Assembly (NCBI RefSeq): GCF_013409625.1
Contig: NZ_JACCBF010000001.1
Location: forward strand, 2,669,001 to 2,733,000
DNA length: 64,000 bases
Direction of reading: 5' to 3'
Source of the DNA: Nocardioides kongjuensis
Lineage (GTDB): Bacteria > Actinomycetota > Actinomycetes > Propionibacteriales > Nocardioidaceae
Of this stretch, positions 36,000-44,555 are shown piece after piece. How positions within the stretch are numbered: position 1 is the stretch's first letter; each line of letters opens with the position of its first letter. The position numbers and the translations under genes are program-made. The notes below the pieces were generated by a model. It searched no databases. It was given only the letters and a program-made list of their open reading frames with translations, and had not been told where the DNA came from.

Positions 36000-37225
36000 G
36001 CGGTCTCTCCGTCGGTGCGGGGGTTTCGGGTACGGCGTGGGCGGGTGCCGGTCGTGGTCACGAGGGCGACGACGCGCTTGCGCAGGCTCGGACGGGTCCG
36101 CAGGCGGCGCGGGCGGGCCACCAGGCGGGCGATCACGAACAGCGCGAGCACGAGGGTCATCAGCACGACGGCAGCACCGAAGGCGCGGCCGATGGCGTGC
36201 GGCTCTCCGCTGCGGACCTGGGTGTAGATGAACAGCGGCAGCGAGTTCATCGCGCCGCCGACCGGGTTCGCGGTGATGAACGGCGCGGCCCCCGAGGTCA
36301 GCAGGACCGGGCTGGTCTCTCCGACGCCGCGCGCAACGCCGAGGATGACGGCGGTGGCCAGGCCGGGCCGCGCGGTCGGGAGGACGACGTGCCACACGGT
36401 GCGCCATCGGCTGGCGCCGAGCGCGAGGCTGGCCTCGCGCAGGTTGCCGGGGACGACGCGCAGCACCACGTCGGCGGCCCGGGCGATGATCGGCAGCATC
36501 ATCACGCCGATCGCGAGGCCTGCGGCCAGCCCGGATCGCGGCACACCGGCGGCCAGGATCACCGTCGTGTAGACGAACAGGCCCGCGACGATCGACGGCA
36601 GCGCGGTCATCGCCTCGACGACCGTGCGCACGATCCTGGCGAAGCGGCCGCCGACCTCGGTCATGAAGACGGCGGTGCCGATGCCCAGCGGCAGAGCGAC
36701 AGCGAGGCCGATGCCGAGCTGGATGCCCGAGCCGATGATCGCGTGCAGCACGCCACCCTCGGTGAACGGCGCCTTCGGCTCCACGCCCGACATGTCGTCG
36801 GTGAAGAAGTTGAGGTGCGTCAGCGGCCGCCAGCCGCGGACGAAGACGAACACCACGGCCGAGACGAGCGCGAGACCGACGAGCACCGCACCGGCGGTGA
36901 CGACCACGCCCGCGACCCGGTCGCGGACCTCGACGAAGGTGGTGCTCATCGCGGACAGCAGCGCGGTCATCACGATGCCCGCCACGAGCAGGACGATCAC
37001 GAACCAGGCCACGCCGCTCAGCGGCAGGAAGCGCTGGGTGACCAGCCAGGTCGCGCCCAGGGCCGCGATCCACGCGCCCACGCGGGCGAACAGCTCGTCG
37101 GCGTCGGGCCGGCCCACGGCCCGTCTCGGCACGGGCGGCGGGGCGTCGGGGTCGCGCGTCGGGAGCGTCGTCCGCGGGGCGGTGGTGGTCGGCTCGGCGA
37201 CCACGTCGGTCAGGGCGGCGCTCAT
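35996..37225 (-). CDS. pstA: phosphate ABC transporter permease PstA
   Basis: 409 residues, longer than typical PstA (about 300) because of a 70-residue N-terminal segment and a basic 50-residue C-terminal tail. Six transmembrane helices and the permease signature are visible: MTALPSIVAGLFVYTTVILA and the EAA loop with REASLALGASRWRTVWHVVL. It pairs with PstC to form the channel. ATG 37225 overlaps the pstC stop. The extended soluble ends may contact the unusual partner proteins. Confidence 0.93.
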   Translation of the reverse strand: MSAALTDVVAEPTTTAPRTTLPTRDPDAPPPVPRRAVGRPDADELFARVGAWIAALGATWLVTQRFLPLSGVAWFVIVLLVAGIVMTALLSAMSTTFVEVRDRVAGVVVTAGAVLVGLALVSAVVFVFVRGWRPLTHLNFFTDDMSGVEPKAPFTEGGVLHAIIGSGIQLGIGLAVALPLGIGTAVFMTEVGGRFARIVRTVVEAMTALPSIVAGLFVYTTVILAAGVPRSGLAAGLAIGVMMLPIIARAADVVLRVVPGNLREASLALGASRWRTVWHVVLPTARPGLATAVILGVARGVGETSPVLLTSGAAPFITANPVGGAMNSLPLFIYTQVRSGEPHAIGRAFGAAVVLMTLVLALFVIARLVARPRRLRTRPSLRKRVVALVTTTGTRPRRTRNPRTDGETA

Positions 37226-38235
37226 GCGTCGGCGTCCGCTCCGGAGCGGCTGCGGTTCACGATGATCGCGGCGAGCGTGTTGACGCACAGCGTGATCAGG
37301 AACAGCACGAAGCCGGCGGCCAGCAGGGCGGAGAGCTGCGCGGGCGTGGCGTCACCGAACTGGACCGCGATCAGCGCGCTGACCGAGTTCGCGCCGATCT
37401 CCAGGACGTTCCACTTCACCTCGAACGCCGGCGAGATGATGAGGACGACGGCGATCGTCTCGCCGAGCGCGCGGCCCAGGCCGAGCATGGTGCCGCCGAT
37501 GATGCCGCCGCGGCCGAAGGGCAGCACCACGGTGCGGATCACGCCCCACCGCGTCGCGCCCAGCGCCAGCGCGGCCTCCCGCTCCCCCGGCGGGGTCTGG
37601 GAGAACACCTGCCGCATCACGGCGCAGGCCATCGGCAGCACCATCATCGCCACGGCGATGCCGGCGCAGAAGGCGCTCGACACGTAGCGGCTGGTGTCCC
37701 ACACGGCGCTGTCGGGATCGGTGTCGCGGATCTCGAAGAACGGCACCCAGCCGAAGTTCCGCTGCAGCCACCAGGCCAGCTCCGCGGCGTACGGCATGAC
37801 CAGGAAGAAGCCCCACAGGCCGTAGACGATCGACGGGATCGCGGCCATCAGGTCGACCGCCGAGACGAGCAGGCCCTTGACCCGGGCCGGTGCGTACTCG
37901 CTGATGTAGAGCGCGGTCAGCAGGGCCAGCGGGAAGGCGAAGGCCATCGCGACCAGGGCGATGGAGACCGTGCCGACGAGGACGCCGGCGATGCCGATGA
38001 CGTCGATCTCGGGCTGCCAGCGCTCCTCGGTGAGGAACGAGAGCCCGTAGTGGCGCAGGGTCGGGACCGCCTGCCAGGCGAGGAAGACGCCGACACCGCC
38101 GGTGATCACCAGCACCGAGGCGCCGATCGCCCGGGAGACGTTGACGAACACCGCGTCGGCACCGGTGGCCTTGCGGGAGATCCGGCGCGGCTGCACGTCG
38201 GGTGCGCTCGGATCGACGAGGGGCAGGCTGGTCAC
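37222..38235 (-). CDS. pstC: phosphate ABC transporter permease PstC
   Basis: 337 residues, first gene of the operon. Six helices, with SAVDLMAAIPSIVYGLWGFF, a cytoplasmic loop GEREAALALGATRWGVIRTV (EAA motif) and LGLGRALGETIAVVLIIS, all typical of PstC. GTG 38235 is chosen by position; a longer frame reaches 38295 but adds Pro/Arg-rich residues without support. A three-unit Pho-box-like array lies about 90-125 bp upstream. Confidence 0.94.
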   Translation of the reverse strand: MTSLPLVDPSAPDVQPRRISRKATGADAVFVNVSRAIGASVLVITGGVGVFLAWQAVPTLRHYGLSFLTEERWQPEIDVIGIAGVLVGTVSIALVAMAFAFPLALLTALYISEYAPARVKGLLVSAVDLMAAIPSIVYGLWGFFLVMPYAAELAWWLQRNFGWVPFFEIRDTDPDSAVWDTSRYVSSAFCAGIAVAMMVLPMACAVMRQVFSQTPPGEREAALALGATRWGVIRTVVLPFGRGGIIGGTMLGLGRALGETIAVVLIISPAFEVKWNVLEIGANSVSALIAVQFGDATPAQLSALLAAGFVLFLITLCVNTLAAIIVNRSRSGADADA

Positions 38236-38326
38236 AGTCGTCCTTGGTCGTGGCCACCCCGAGAAGGGCCGCCATGGCAGCGCGGGACCGCGCAACCACC
38301 GGGAACGTTGACGGCGGTCCGCGACC

Positions 38327-38359
38327 AGAAAGGGTGACGGTGGTGAACAGGACGGGAAC
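38327..38359 (-). promoter_or_regulatory. Pho box: three tandem 11-bp units upstream of pstC
   Basis: Read leftwards the units are GTTCCCGTCCT (38359-38349), GTTCACCACCG (38348-38338) and TCACCCTTTCT (38337-38327). Two match the actinobacterial PhoP direct-repeat consensus G(G/T)TCAYYY(R)(G/C)G in phase with an 11-bp turn, and the third less well. This is the expected PhoP-activated promoter for a phosphate operon, which would be induced by phosphate starvation. Confidence 0.7.
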
Positions 38360-38363
38360 GGAT

Positions 38364-38389
38364 CCGCCGGTTTTGCTTAAATCCGGCGG
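38364..38389 (-). terminator. hairpin after the serpin gene
   Basis: CCGCCGG-N12-CCGGCGG with an AT-rich loop (TTTTGCTTAAAT) lies 20 bp beyond the serpin stop, next to the Pho box. It probably ends the serpin transcript before the pst promoter. Confidence 0.5.
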
Positions 38390-38409
38390 CCCGCCAGCAC
38401 CTGAGGGGT

Positions 38410-39744
38410 TCAGCCGATGGGATCCGTCACGCGACCGACGAAGAGCGGGGTGCCGTGCTCCGCGTCGTGGACCACGAACAGGAAGGGCCGGTCGACGACG
38501 AACGGCTCGGTGACCGGCACCGCCGTCTCCGCCATGATCACCGCCGTGGCGGCCGCAGCCTCGGTGCCCTCCTCGTCGACCGCGACGAAGCCCTGGTGGA
38601 CGACGTCGGCCACGACCAGCGGCAGGTCCTCCTCGGTCATCGGCGTGAAGTCCGCGCCGTCGGCGAAGGCGGTCGGCATGCCGAGCTCGACCAGCGGCTC
38701 CTTGAGCGGCGCACTGGTGCGGAAGGACCAGCGCGGCAAGGTGAGCTCGACGGCGGTCGGCTGCGCGTCGGCGGTGGCCAGGAACCCCGCGAAGCCGCCG
38801 GACCGGACCTGCTCCTCGACCCGGTCCAGGGCGCCCTCGTCGGGGAGCACGACGGTCATCGCGAGTCCGCGTCCGGCGTAGGGCAGCGAGACGGAGCTCC
38901 AGCCGTCCCCGCGCACGAGGTACGTCGAGAGCTCGGGCAGCCGCATCAGCTCGGCCTCGACGCTCGAGCCGTCGGCACGGTGGAACGGCCCGGTCGCGGT
39001 CAGGTCCTTCTCGAACGGGTTCTCCCACGCAGCCTTGAGGTGGATCGCGTCGACGAGCACCAGCCGGGTCGAGGCGTCGACGGCGCCCTCGGCCAGCAGG
39101 TCGACGATCCGGTCGTGGGTCTGCACCTCGACCCAGGCGTTGATCGCGGTGCGCGCCCGCTCGGCGGCGGTCTCGAAGTCGACGGTGCGCAGGCCGGCGC
39201 CGTACTCCTTGGCGAGCAGGTCGAGGAAGTCGGACTCCCACGCCACGCCGCGCTGCCCGAAGACCTGGTCGGCGGTGCTCAGCTGCAGCTCGGCCTTCGA
39301 CCCGTCGGCCCGCTCGTGCTCGCCGGCCAGGCCCTCGATCGTCGCGGTGAGGGCGTTGACACCCTTGTGCCAGCGCTGGCCGAGGTCCCCGACGCCCAGC
39401 ACGGTCCGCATCTCGTCGGCGGTCGTGCCGGCGGCACCGGTGAGGGTCATGCCGAGCGCCACCAGCACGGAGTACGGCGAGATGCCCAGGTTGTCGCCAC
39501 CGGCTCCCGCCAGCTCGCCGTACAGCCGACCGGCGAAGGCGTCGAGCCCGGCGACGACCGGGGCGACCAGGCTCGGGTCGCCCGCGGCCCGGCGTACGTC
39601 GGAGGAGACCAGCTCGATCCCGTCCACCTCGGCCGGCGTGCGCCCCCGGGGCGAGGGTCCGTCGTCGCCGCAGGCGGTGAGCGCACAGGCGCCGAGGGCG
39701 GCGATCCCGAGCTGGAGGGCGGAGCGGCGGGCGAGGAGCGTCAT
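38410..39744 (-). CDS. serpin-family lipoprotein (predicted protease inhibitor)
   Basis: 444 residues. The N-terminus holds a hydrophobic signal with lipobox LTACGD. The serpin fold is complete: NLGISPYSVLVALGMTLTGA, TADQVFGQRGVAWESDFL, VLVDAIHLKAAWENPFEKDL, and the hinge HQGFVAVDEEGTEAAAATAV near residues 385-405. The short reactive loop is AVIMAETAVPV and the C-terminal strand is FVVDRPFLFVVHD. Small hinge residues imply an inhibitory serpin; the P1 residue cannot be set reliably and appears uncharged. Lipid anchoring would place it at the cell surface. It diverges from an ABC operon. Confidence 0.88.
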   Translation of the reverse strand: MTLLARRSALQLGIAALGACALTACGDDGPSPRGRTPAEVDGIELVSSDVRRAAGDPSLVAPVVAGLDAFAGRLYGELAGAGGDNLGISPYSVLVALGMTLTGAAGTTADEMRTVLGVGDLGQRWHKGVNALTATIEGLAGEHERADGSKAELQLSTADQVFGQRGVAWESDFLDLLAKEYGAGLRTVDFETAAERARTAINAWVEVQTHDRIVDLLAEGAVDASTRLVLVDAIHLKAAWENPFEKDLTATGPFHRADGSSVEAELMRLPELSTYLVRGDGWSSVSLPYAGRGLAMTVVLPDEGALDRVEEQVRSGGFAGFLATADAQPTAVELTLPRWSFRTSAPLKEPLVELGMPTAFADGADFTPMTEEDLPLVVADVVHQGFVAVDEEGTEAAAATAVIMAETAVPVTEPFVVDRPFLFVVHDAEHGTPLFVGRVTDPIG

Positions 39745-39785
39745 GCCCGCTCTGACGCGCGCGAGCGTCGGCGGGTTCCGCCCGG

Positions 39786-39846
39786 ATGTGACCTGTCCCA
39801 CTCAGTGCGACAGGTCACATTCGGCGAAGGTTCCCGCACCTACGTT
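39786..39846. promoter_or_regulatory. perfect 12-bp inverted repeat between serpin and ABC operon, with -10 box
   Basis: ATGTGACCTGTC (39786-39797) and GACAGGTCACAT (39809-39820) are perfect reverse complements around 11 bases. The site is centred in the 109-bp divergent gap. TACGTT at 39841-39846, seven bases before ATG 39854, is a leaderless -10 for the rightward operon. The repeat could bind a regulator for both directions, but no regulator gene is adjacent. Confidence 0.65.
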
Positions 39847-39853
39847 CCGCGCC

Positions 39854-41095
39854 ATGACCGACCAGATCAGCCGTCGCCGCCGCCTCGGCGGCCTCGCGAC
39901 CGCATCCGTCCTGCTCCTCAGCCTCACCGCGTGCGGTGGCGGGGACGACGGCAAGGACGACTTCGCCAAGCCGAAGCAGAACGCCGACGTCACTTTCTCG
40001 GGTGACCCGATCAAGGTCATGACGTTCACGCCCTACGACACCGACACGATCAACTTCAAGGCGGCGCTCGACGTCGCCGACGGCGCCAAGGTCGCCATCA
40101 ACAACGCCGGCGGCATCAACGGCCACGAGGTCGTGGTCGTGCCCTGCAACGAGGGCGCCGACCCCAACAAGGCCGCCGACTGCGCCCGCAAGGCCGTCGA
40201 CGAGGGCGTCTCCGCCGTCGTCGGTGGCTTCAGCGCCAACGGCGACACCATCCTCCCGATCCTGGAGAAGGCCGGCATCTCGTGGATCGCCCCGCCGGTG
40301 ATCAGCGCGGCCGAGCTGTCCAGCAAGTTCAGCTACCCGATCGTCCCGGGCGTCATCGCCCAGGCCGGACTGGGCGCCAAGGCCGCCGAGGACGGCTGCG
40401 ACAAGGTCGCCAACGTGATGTACGACCTGCCGTCCAGCGGCTCGGTCAAGGAGCTCGGCAACGTCGGCCTCGCCAGCCAGGGCCACGCGCCCGCGACCGT
40501 CGTACCCGTGCCGCCGACCACCACCGACTTCAGCTCGATCGCCCAGGAGATCAGCGACTACGACTGCGCGATCATGTCGATCCCCTCGGGACCGCTGACG
40601 GGTGTCGCCGCCGCCGGCGCGAGCCTCGGCAGCAAGACGAAGTACTACGCCTTCCCGGGCACCCTGACCGACTCGGCGATCAGCCAGGCCGGCGGCGCCC
40701 TCGACAGCGCCGTCACCATGTCGCCGTTCCCGCCCTCGGGCGACGCCGTGTGGGACGACGCCAAGAAGATCGTCGGCGACATGTCCAGCGAGGAGAACGG
40801 CGGCTGGTCCTACATGTCGTACCAGAGCACGTGGGTCGGCTACCAGCTGCTCGCCGAGGTCCTCAAGGACAGCACCGACGTCTCCGCGGCCGGCGTCAAG
40901 GCGGCCTTCGACGCGGCCTCCGCGGTCGACGGCCTGGGCTTCACGCCGGAGCTGAGCTTCACCCAGGAGTTCCCCGCCCCCGGCATGAACCGGATCTTCA
41001 ACACCAAGGTCATGTTCCACGACATCAAGGACGGCGCGCTCCACCAGGACGGCGACTACGTCGACCTCGGCGCCTCCCTGACCCCGGCCTCGTGA
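39854..41095 (+). CDS. branched-chain-amino-acid-type ABC substrate-binding lipoprotein
   Basis: 413 residues. Twin Arg-rich start (MTDQISRRRRLGG) and lipobox LTACGG give a lipid-anchored secreted protein. The fold is the type I PBP of the LivJ/Leu-binding group: IKVMTFTPYDTDTINFKAAL, KVAINNAGGINGHEVVVVPC, EGVSAVVGGFSANGDTIL. The ATG follows TACGTT by seven bases (leaderless). It starts a compact transporter operon with overlapping GTGA and ATGA junctions. The group also carries urea, amides and other small molecules, so the ligand is open. Confidence 0.88.
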   Translation: MTDQISRRRRLGGLATASVLLLSLTACGGGDDGKDDFAKPKQNADVTFSGDPIKVMTFTPYDTDTINFKAALDVADGAKVAINNAGGINGHEVVVVPCNEGADPNKAADCARKAVDEGVSAVVGGFSANGDTILPILEKAGISWIAPPVISAAELSSKFSYPIVPGVIAQAGLGAKAAEDGCDKVANVMYDLPSSGSVKELGNVGLASQGHAPATVVPVPPTTTDFSSIAQEISDYDCAIMSIPSGPLTGVAAAGASLGSKTKYYAFPGTLTDSAISQAGGALDSAVTMSPFPPSGDAVWDDAKKIVGDMSSEENGGWSYMSYQSTWVGYQLLAEVLKDSTDVSAAGVKAAFDAASAVDGLGFTPELSFTQEFPAPGMNRIFNTKVMFHDIKDGALHQDGDYVDLGASLTPAS

Positions 41096-41835
41096 CCACG
41101 GTGCAGGCGCCGCACGTCCCGGGCGGCCGGGTCGAGCCCGGCCGGGTCGTCGTCGAGGCGACCGGCCTGACCGCCGGGTACGCCGGGACCCCCGCCGTCC
41201 ACGGCGTCGACCTGCGGGTGCGGTCCGGCGAGGTGCTGGCCCTGCTCGGCGCCAACGGCGCCGGCAAGACCACCACCCTGCTGTCCCTCGCCGGCGAGCT
41301 GGCACCGATCTCGGGATCGGTGGCGGTCCTCGGCGACGCCCGGCGGCGGCGCCTGCACCAACGGGCCCGTGCGGGCCTGGGCTTCCTGACCGAGGAGCGC
41401 TGCGTCTTCATGCAGCTCACCGGCTGGCAGAACCTGAGGATCGGCCGCGGTTCGGCCGAGAAGGCGCTGGCCCACTTCCCCGAGCTCGAGCCCCACCTGT
41501 CCAAGAAGGTCGGGCTGCTCTCGGGCGGCCAGCAGCAGATGCTCGCCCTCGGGCGGATCCTCGCCGCCGAGCCGAAGGTCCTGCTCGCCGACGAGCTGTC
41601 CCTGGGCCTGGCCCCGCTGGTCGTCGAGCGGCTGCTGAGTGCCGTGCGCCGGGCGGCGGACGACGGCGTCGCGGTCGTGCTCGTCGAGCAGCACGTCCGG
41701 CAGGCGCTGGCGATCGCCGACCACGTGCACGTGATGCGGCGCGGCCGCATCGTCCTCTCGGGACCCGCCTCCGAACTGCGCGACGACGCCGAGCGCATCG
41801 CCGCCACCTACCTGAGCGAGAGCACCGAACCATGA
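41092..41835 (+). CDS. ABC transporter ATPase, LivF-like
   Basis: 247 residues. Walker A is LLGANGAGKTTTLLSLAGEL, signature LLSGGQQQMLALGRILA, Walker B VLLADELSLGLAPLVVERLL, and the switch region VVLVEQHVRQALAIADH. The order and the ADELSLGL block match LivF. The first 20 residues are a variable extension. The start is GTG 41092 in a 4-bp overlap with the binding-protein stop. With the LivG domain fused into the next gene it gives the usual pair of different ATPases. Confidence 0.92.
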   Translation: MTTVQAPHVPGGRVEPGRVVVEATGLTAGYAGTPAVHGVDLRVRSGEVLALLGANGAGKTTTLLSLAGELAPISGSVAVLGDARRRRLHQRARAGLGFLTEERCVFMQLTGWQNLRIGRGSAEKALAHFPELEPHLSKKVGLLSGGQQQMLALGRILAAEPKVLLADELSLGLAPLVVERLLSAVRRAADDGVAVVLVEQHVRQALAIADHVHVMRRGRIVLSGPASELRDDAERIAATYLSESTEP

Positions 41836-44543
41836 CCGACCTCATCCGCTACGCCCTCCTCGGCCTGGGCACGGGCGGCATCTTCGCCCTGCTCGGCCTC
41901 GGACTGGTCGTGATCTACCGCGGCTCGGGTGTCATCAACTTCGCCCACGCGGGCTTCGCGCTGGTCGGCGCCTACCTCACCTACGAGCTGCAGACCGTCC
42001 ACGGTCTCGGCCTGGGCGTCTCGCTGGGCACCGCGGTCGCCGCGACCGCCCTGCTCGGGGTGCTCACCCACCACCTGGTGCTGCGTCCCCTGCGCAGCGC
42101 CAGCCCGCTGGCCCGGGTGATCGCCACCCTCGGCCTGCTGACGCTGCTGACCGAGGGCGTCCAGCTGAAGTACGGCGCCCAGCAGCTGCGCACCGAGTCG
42201 CCGCTGCCGAACGACGCGATCACCGTGCCCGGCGACATCGTGGTCGGCCAGTACGCGTTCTGGCTGGTCGGCATCGCGACCGTCGTCGCGCTCGCCCTGG
42301 CGCTCGCCGGCACCCGCACCCGGATCGGGTACGCCGTCTCAGCGTCGGCCGAGAACCCGCGCGGCGCAGCCGCCCTGGGCTGGGCCCCGGACCTGCTCGC
42401 CAGCATCACCTGGGCGATCGGCGGCGGTCTCGCCGCCCTGGCCGGCGGCCTGTTCCCGTCGACGACCTTCGGCTTCATCTCGCCGACCCCGTTCGGCGTC
42501 CTGATCATCGGCGCACTCGCCACCGCCCTGCTCGGCGGCTTCCGCTCCTACCCGCTCGCCCTGCTGGGCGGACTGTTCCTCGGCGCGGCCCAGTCCGCCA
42601 CCCGGCACTTCACCGACCAGACCGGCGTCTCGGACGCCGTACCGTTCCTCGCGATCATCGTCGTGCTGGTGCTGCGCGGCCGCGGCCTGCCGCTGCGCGG
42701 CAGCATCACCGACCGGCTCCCCCGCGTCGGCACCGGCCGGGTCCGGCCCGTCGTCGTGCTGGTCCTCGCCGGCGGCGCGCTGCTCTGGGTCGGCCTCGGC
42801 GCCTCGGCCGACTGGTACGCACCGACCATCATCAGCGCCACCTTCGCGCTGGTCGGGCTGTCCATCGTGCTGCTCACCGGGTACGCCGGACAGCTCTCCA
42901 TCGCCCAGTTCGCCCTCGCCGGCATCGGCGCCTTCGCCGCGGGCCGGTTCGTGGTCTTCCACGACTGGCCGTTCGAGCTGGCGCTGGTCGCCGGCGTGGT
43001 CGTGGCGATGCTGGTCGGACTGCTGTTCGGCCTGCCCGCCCTGCGCACCCGCGGCGTCAACCTCGCCGTGGTCACCTTCGGCCTCGGCTTCGCGGTGCAC
43101 CAGATGGTGTTCAGCAACAGCGACTACACCGCCAAGGTCACCCCCGGCGACATCACCCTGTTCGGCATCGACATCGAGCCGATCGACCACGCCCGCAACT
43201 ACGCCCTGGTCTGCCTCGTCGCGCTGGTCCTGGCCGCGCTCGTCGTCGCCAACGTGCGTCGCGGTCGCAGCGGGCGCCGGCTGCTCGCCGTCCGCACCAA
43301 CGAGCGGGCCGCCGCCGCGATCGGCGTCAACGTCTTCGAGGCCAAGCTGTACGCCTTCACGCTCTCGGCCGGCATCGCGGGCCTCGGCGGCGCGCTGCTC
43401 GGCTTCAGCTACGCGACGATCCTCTACCCGCAGCTGTTCGCCCCGGGCGCCTCGATCTCCGTGCTCGCGGCGACGGTCATCGGCAGCACCGGCTACCTCG
43501 CCGGTCCGTTCATCGGCGCCATCTCCGCGCCCGGCGGCCTGATCACGCTGCTCGGCTCGGACGGACCGGCCACGACCGCGGGGGTGCAGGACGGGCTCAC
43601 CTGGCAGTCCTGGCTGCCGCTCGCCTCGGCGCTCCTGCTGATCATCACGCTGATCGCCAGCCAGCACGGCGTCGCGGAGTCGATCGACGCCTCCACCCGC
43701 CGGCTGCGCGCCAGGATCCCCGGCCTGCGCCCCGGCAAGCCCCAGCCGCTGCCGGCGACCGAGCGGACGACCGTCGCACCGCGGACCCTCGAGGTCACCG
43801 GTCTCACCCAGCGCTTCGGCGGGTTCGTCGCCCTCGACGACGTCTCGCTGAGCGTCGCGCCCGGCCAGGTCGTCGGCCTGCTCGGCCCCAACGGCGCCGG
43901 CAAGACGACTCTGATCGACTGCGTCAGCGGCAACAACCGGATCTCGTCGGGCGCGATCACCTGGGACGGGCGCGACGTGTCCCGCTGGGCGCCGTACCGC
44001 CGCGCCCGGGCCGGCCTCTCCCGCTCGTTCCAGTCGCTCGAGCTCTTCGACGACCTGACCGTGCGCGAGAACCTGCTGGCCGCCGCCGACCGCCGCGACC
44101 GGCTGGCGTACCTCACCGACCTGGTCCTGCCCGGCCGGTCACGGATGCCCGCCACCGTGGTCGCCGCCGTCGAGGAGCTCGGCCTCGCGCCGCTGCTCGA
44201 CACCCGCGCCGAGGACCTCTCCTACGGCCAGCGTCGTCTCGTCGCCATCGCCCGCGCGGTCGCCAGCAGCCCGTCGGTCCTGATGCTCGACGAGCCGGCC
44301 GCCGGGCTCGACGAGACCGAGAGCGCCGAGCTCGGCCGCCTCGTGCGCCGCCTGGCCGACGAGTGGGGCATGGGCATCCTGCTCATCGAGCACGACGTGG
44401 CGCTCGTGCTCGAGAACGCCGACCGGGTCGTCGTCCTCGACTTCGGGCACCGGATCGCCGAGGGCACCCCCGCCGAGATCCGCGTCGATCCCGCGGTCCG
44501 GCGGGCGTACCTCGGCGAGGAGGCCGAGCCCGTCTCGGTGTGA
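41832..44543 (+). CDS. fused LivH-LivM-LivG transporter protein
   Basis: 903 residues combining three usually separate subunits. Residues 1-290 are LivH-like (GTGGIFALLGLGLVVIYRGS, GVINFAHAGFALVGAYLTYE). About 305-625 are LivM-like (GYAGQLSIAQFALAGIGAFA). About 650-903 are a LivG ATPase with Walker A LLGPNGAGKTTLID near 684-691, signature LSYGQRRLVAIARAVA and Walker B LMLDEPAAGLDETE. No stop or frameshift lies between them. The fusion fixes permease and ATPase at a one-to-one-to-one ratio; the second ATPase comes from 41092. The start overlaps by ATGA. Confidence 0.9.
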   Translation: MTDLIRYALLGLGTGGIFALLGLGLVVIYRGSGVINFAHAGFALVGAYLTYELQTVHGLGLGVSLGTAVAATALLGVLTHHLVLRPLRSASPLARVIATLGLLTLLTEGVQLKYGAQQLRTESPLPNDAITVPGDIVVGQYAFWLVGIATVVALALALAGTRTRIGYAVSASAENPRGAAALGWAPDLLASITWAIGGGLAALAGGLFPSTTFGFISPTPFGVLIIGALATALLGGFRSYPLALLGGLFLGAAQSATRHFTDQTGVSDAVPFLAIIVVLVLRGRGLPLRGSITDRLPRVGTGRVRPVVVLVLAGGALLWVGLGASADWYAPTIISATFALVGLSIVLLTGYAGQLSIAQFALAGIGAFAAGRFVVFHDWPFELALVAGVVVAMLVGLLFGLPALRTRGVNLAVVTFGLGFAVHQMVFSNSDYTAKVTPGDITLFGIDIEPIDHARNYALVCLVALVLAALVVANVRRGRSGRRLLAVRTNERAAAAIGVNVFEAKLYAFTLSAGIAGLGGALLGFSYATILYPQLFAPGASISVLAATVIGSTGYLAGPFIGAISAPGGLITLLGSDGPATTAGVQDGLTWQSWLPLASALLLIITLIASQHGVAESIDASTRRLRARIPGLRPGKPQPLPATERTTVAPRTLEVTGLTQRFGGFVALDDVSLSVAPGQVVGLLGPNGAGKTTLIDCVSGNNRISSGAITWDGRDVSRWAPYRRARAGLSRSFQSLELFDDLTVRENLLAAADRRDRLAYLTDLVLPGRSRMPATVVAAVEELGLAPLLDTRAEDLSYGQRRLVAIARAVASSPSVLMLDEPAAGLDETESAELGRLVRRLADEWGMGILLIEHDVALVLENADRVVVLDFGHRIAEGTPAEIRVDPAVRRAYLGEEAEPVSV

Positions 44544-44555
44544 CGCTCGACCGCG

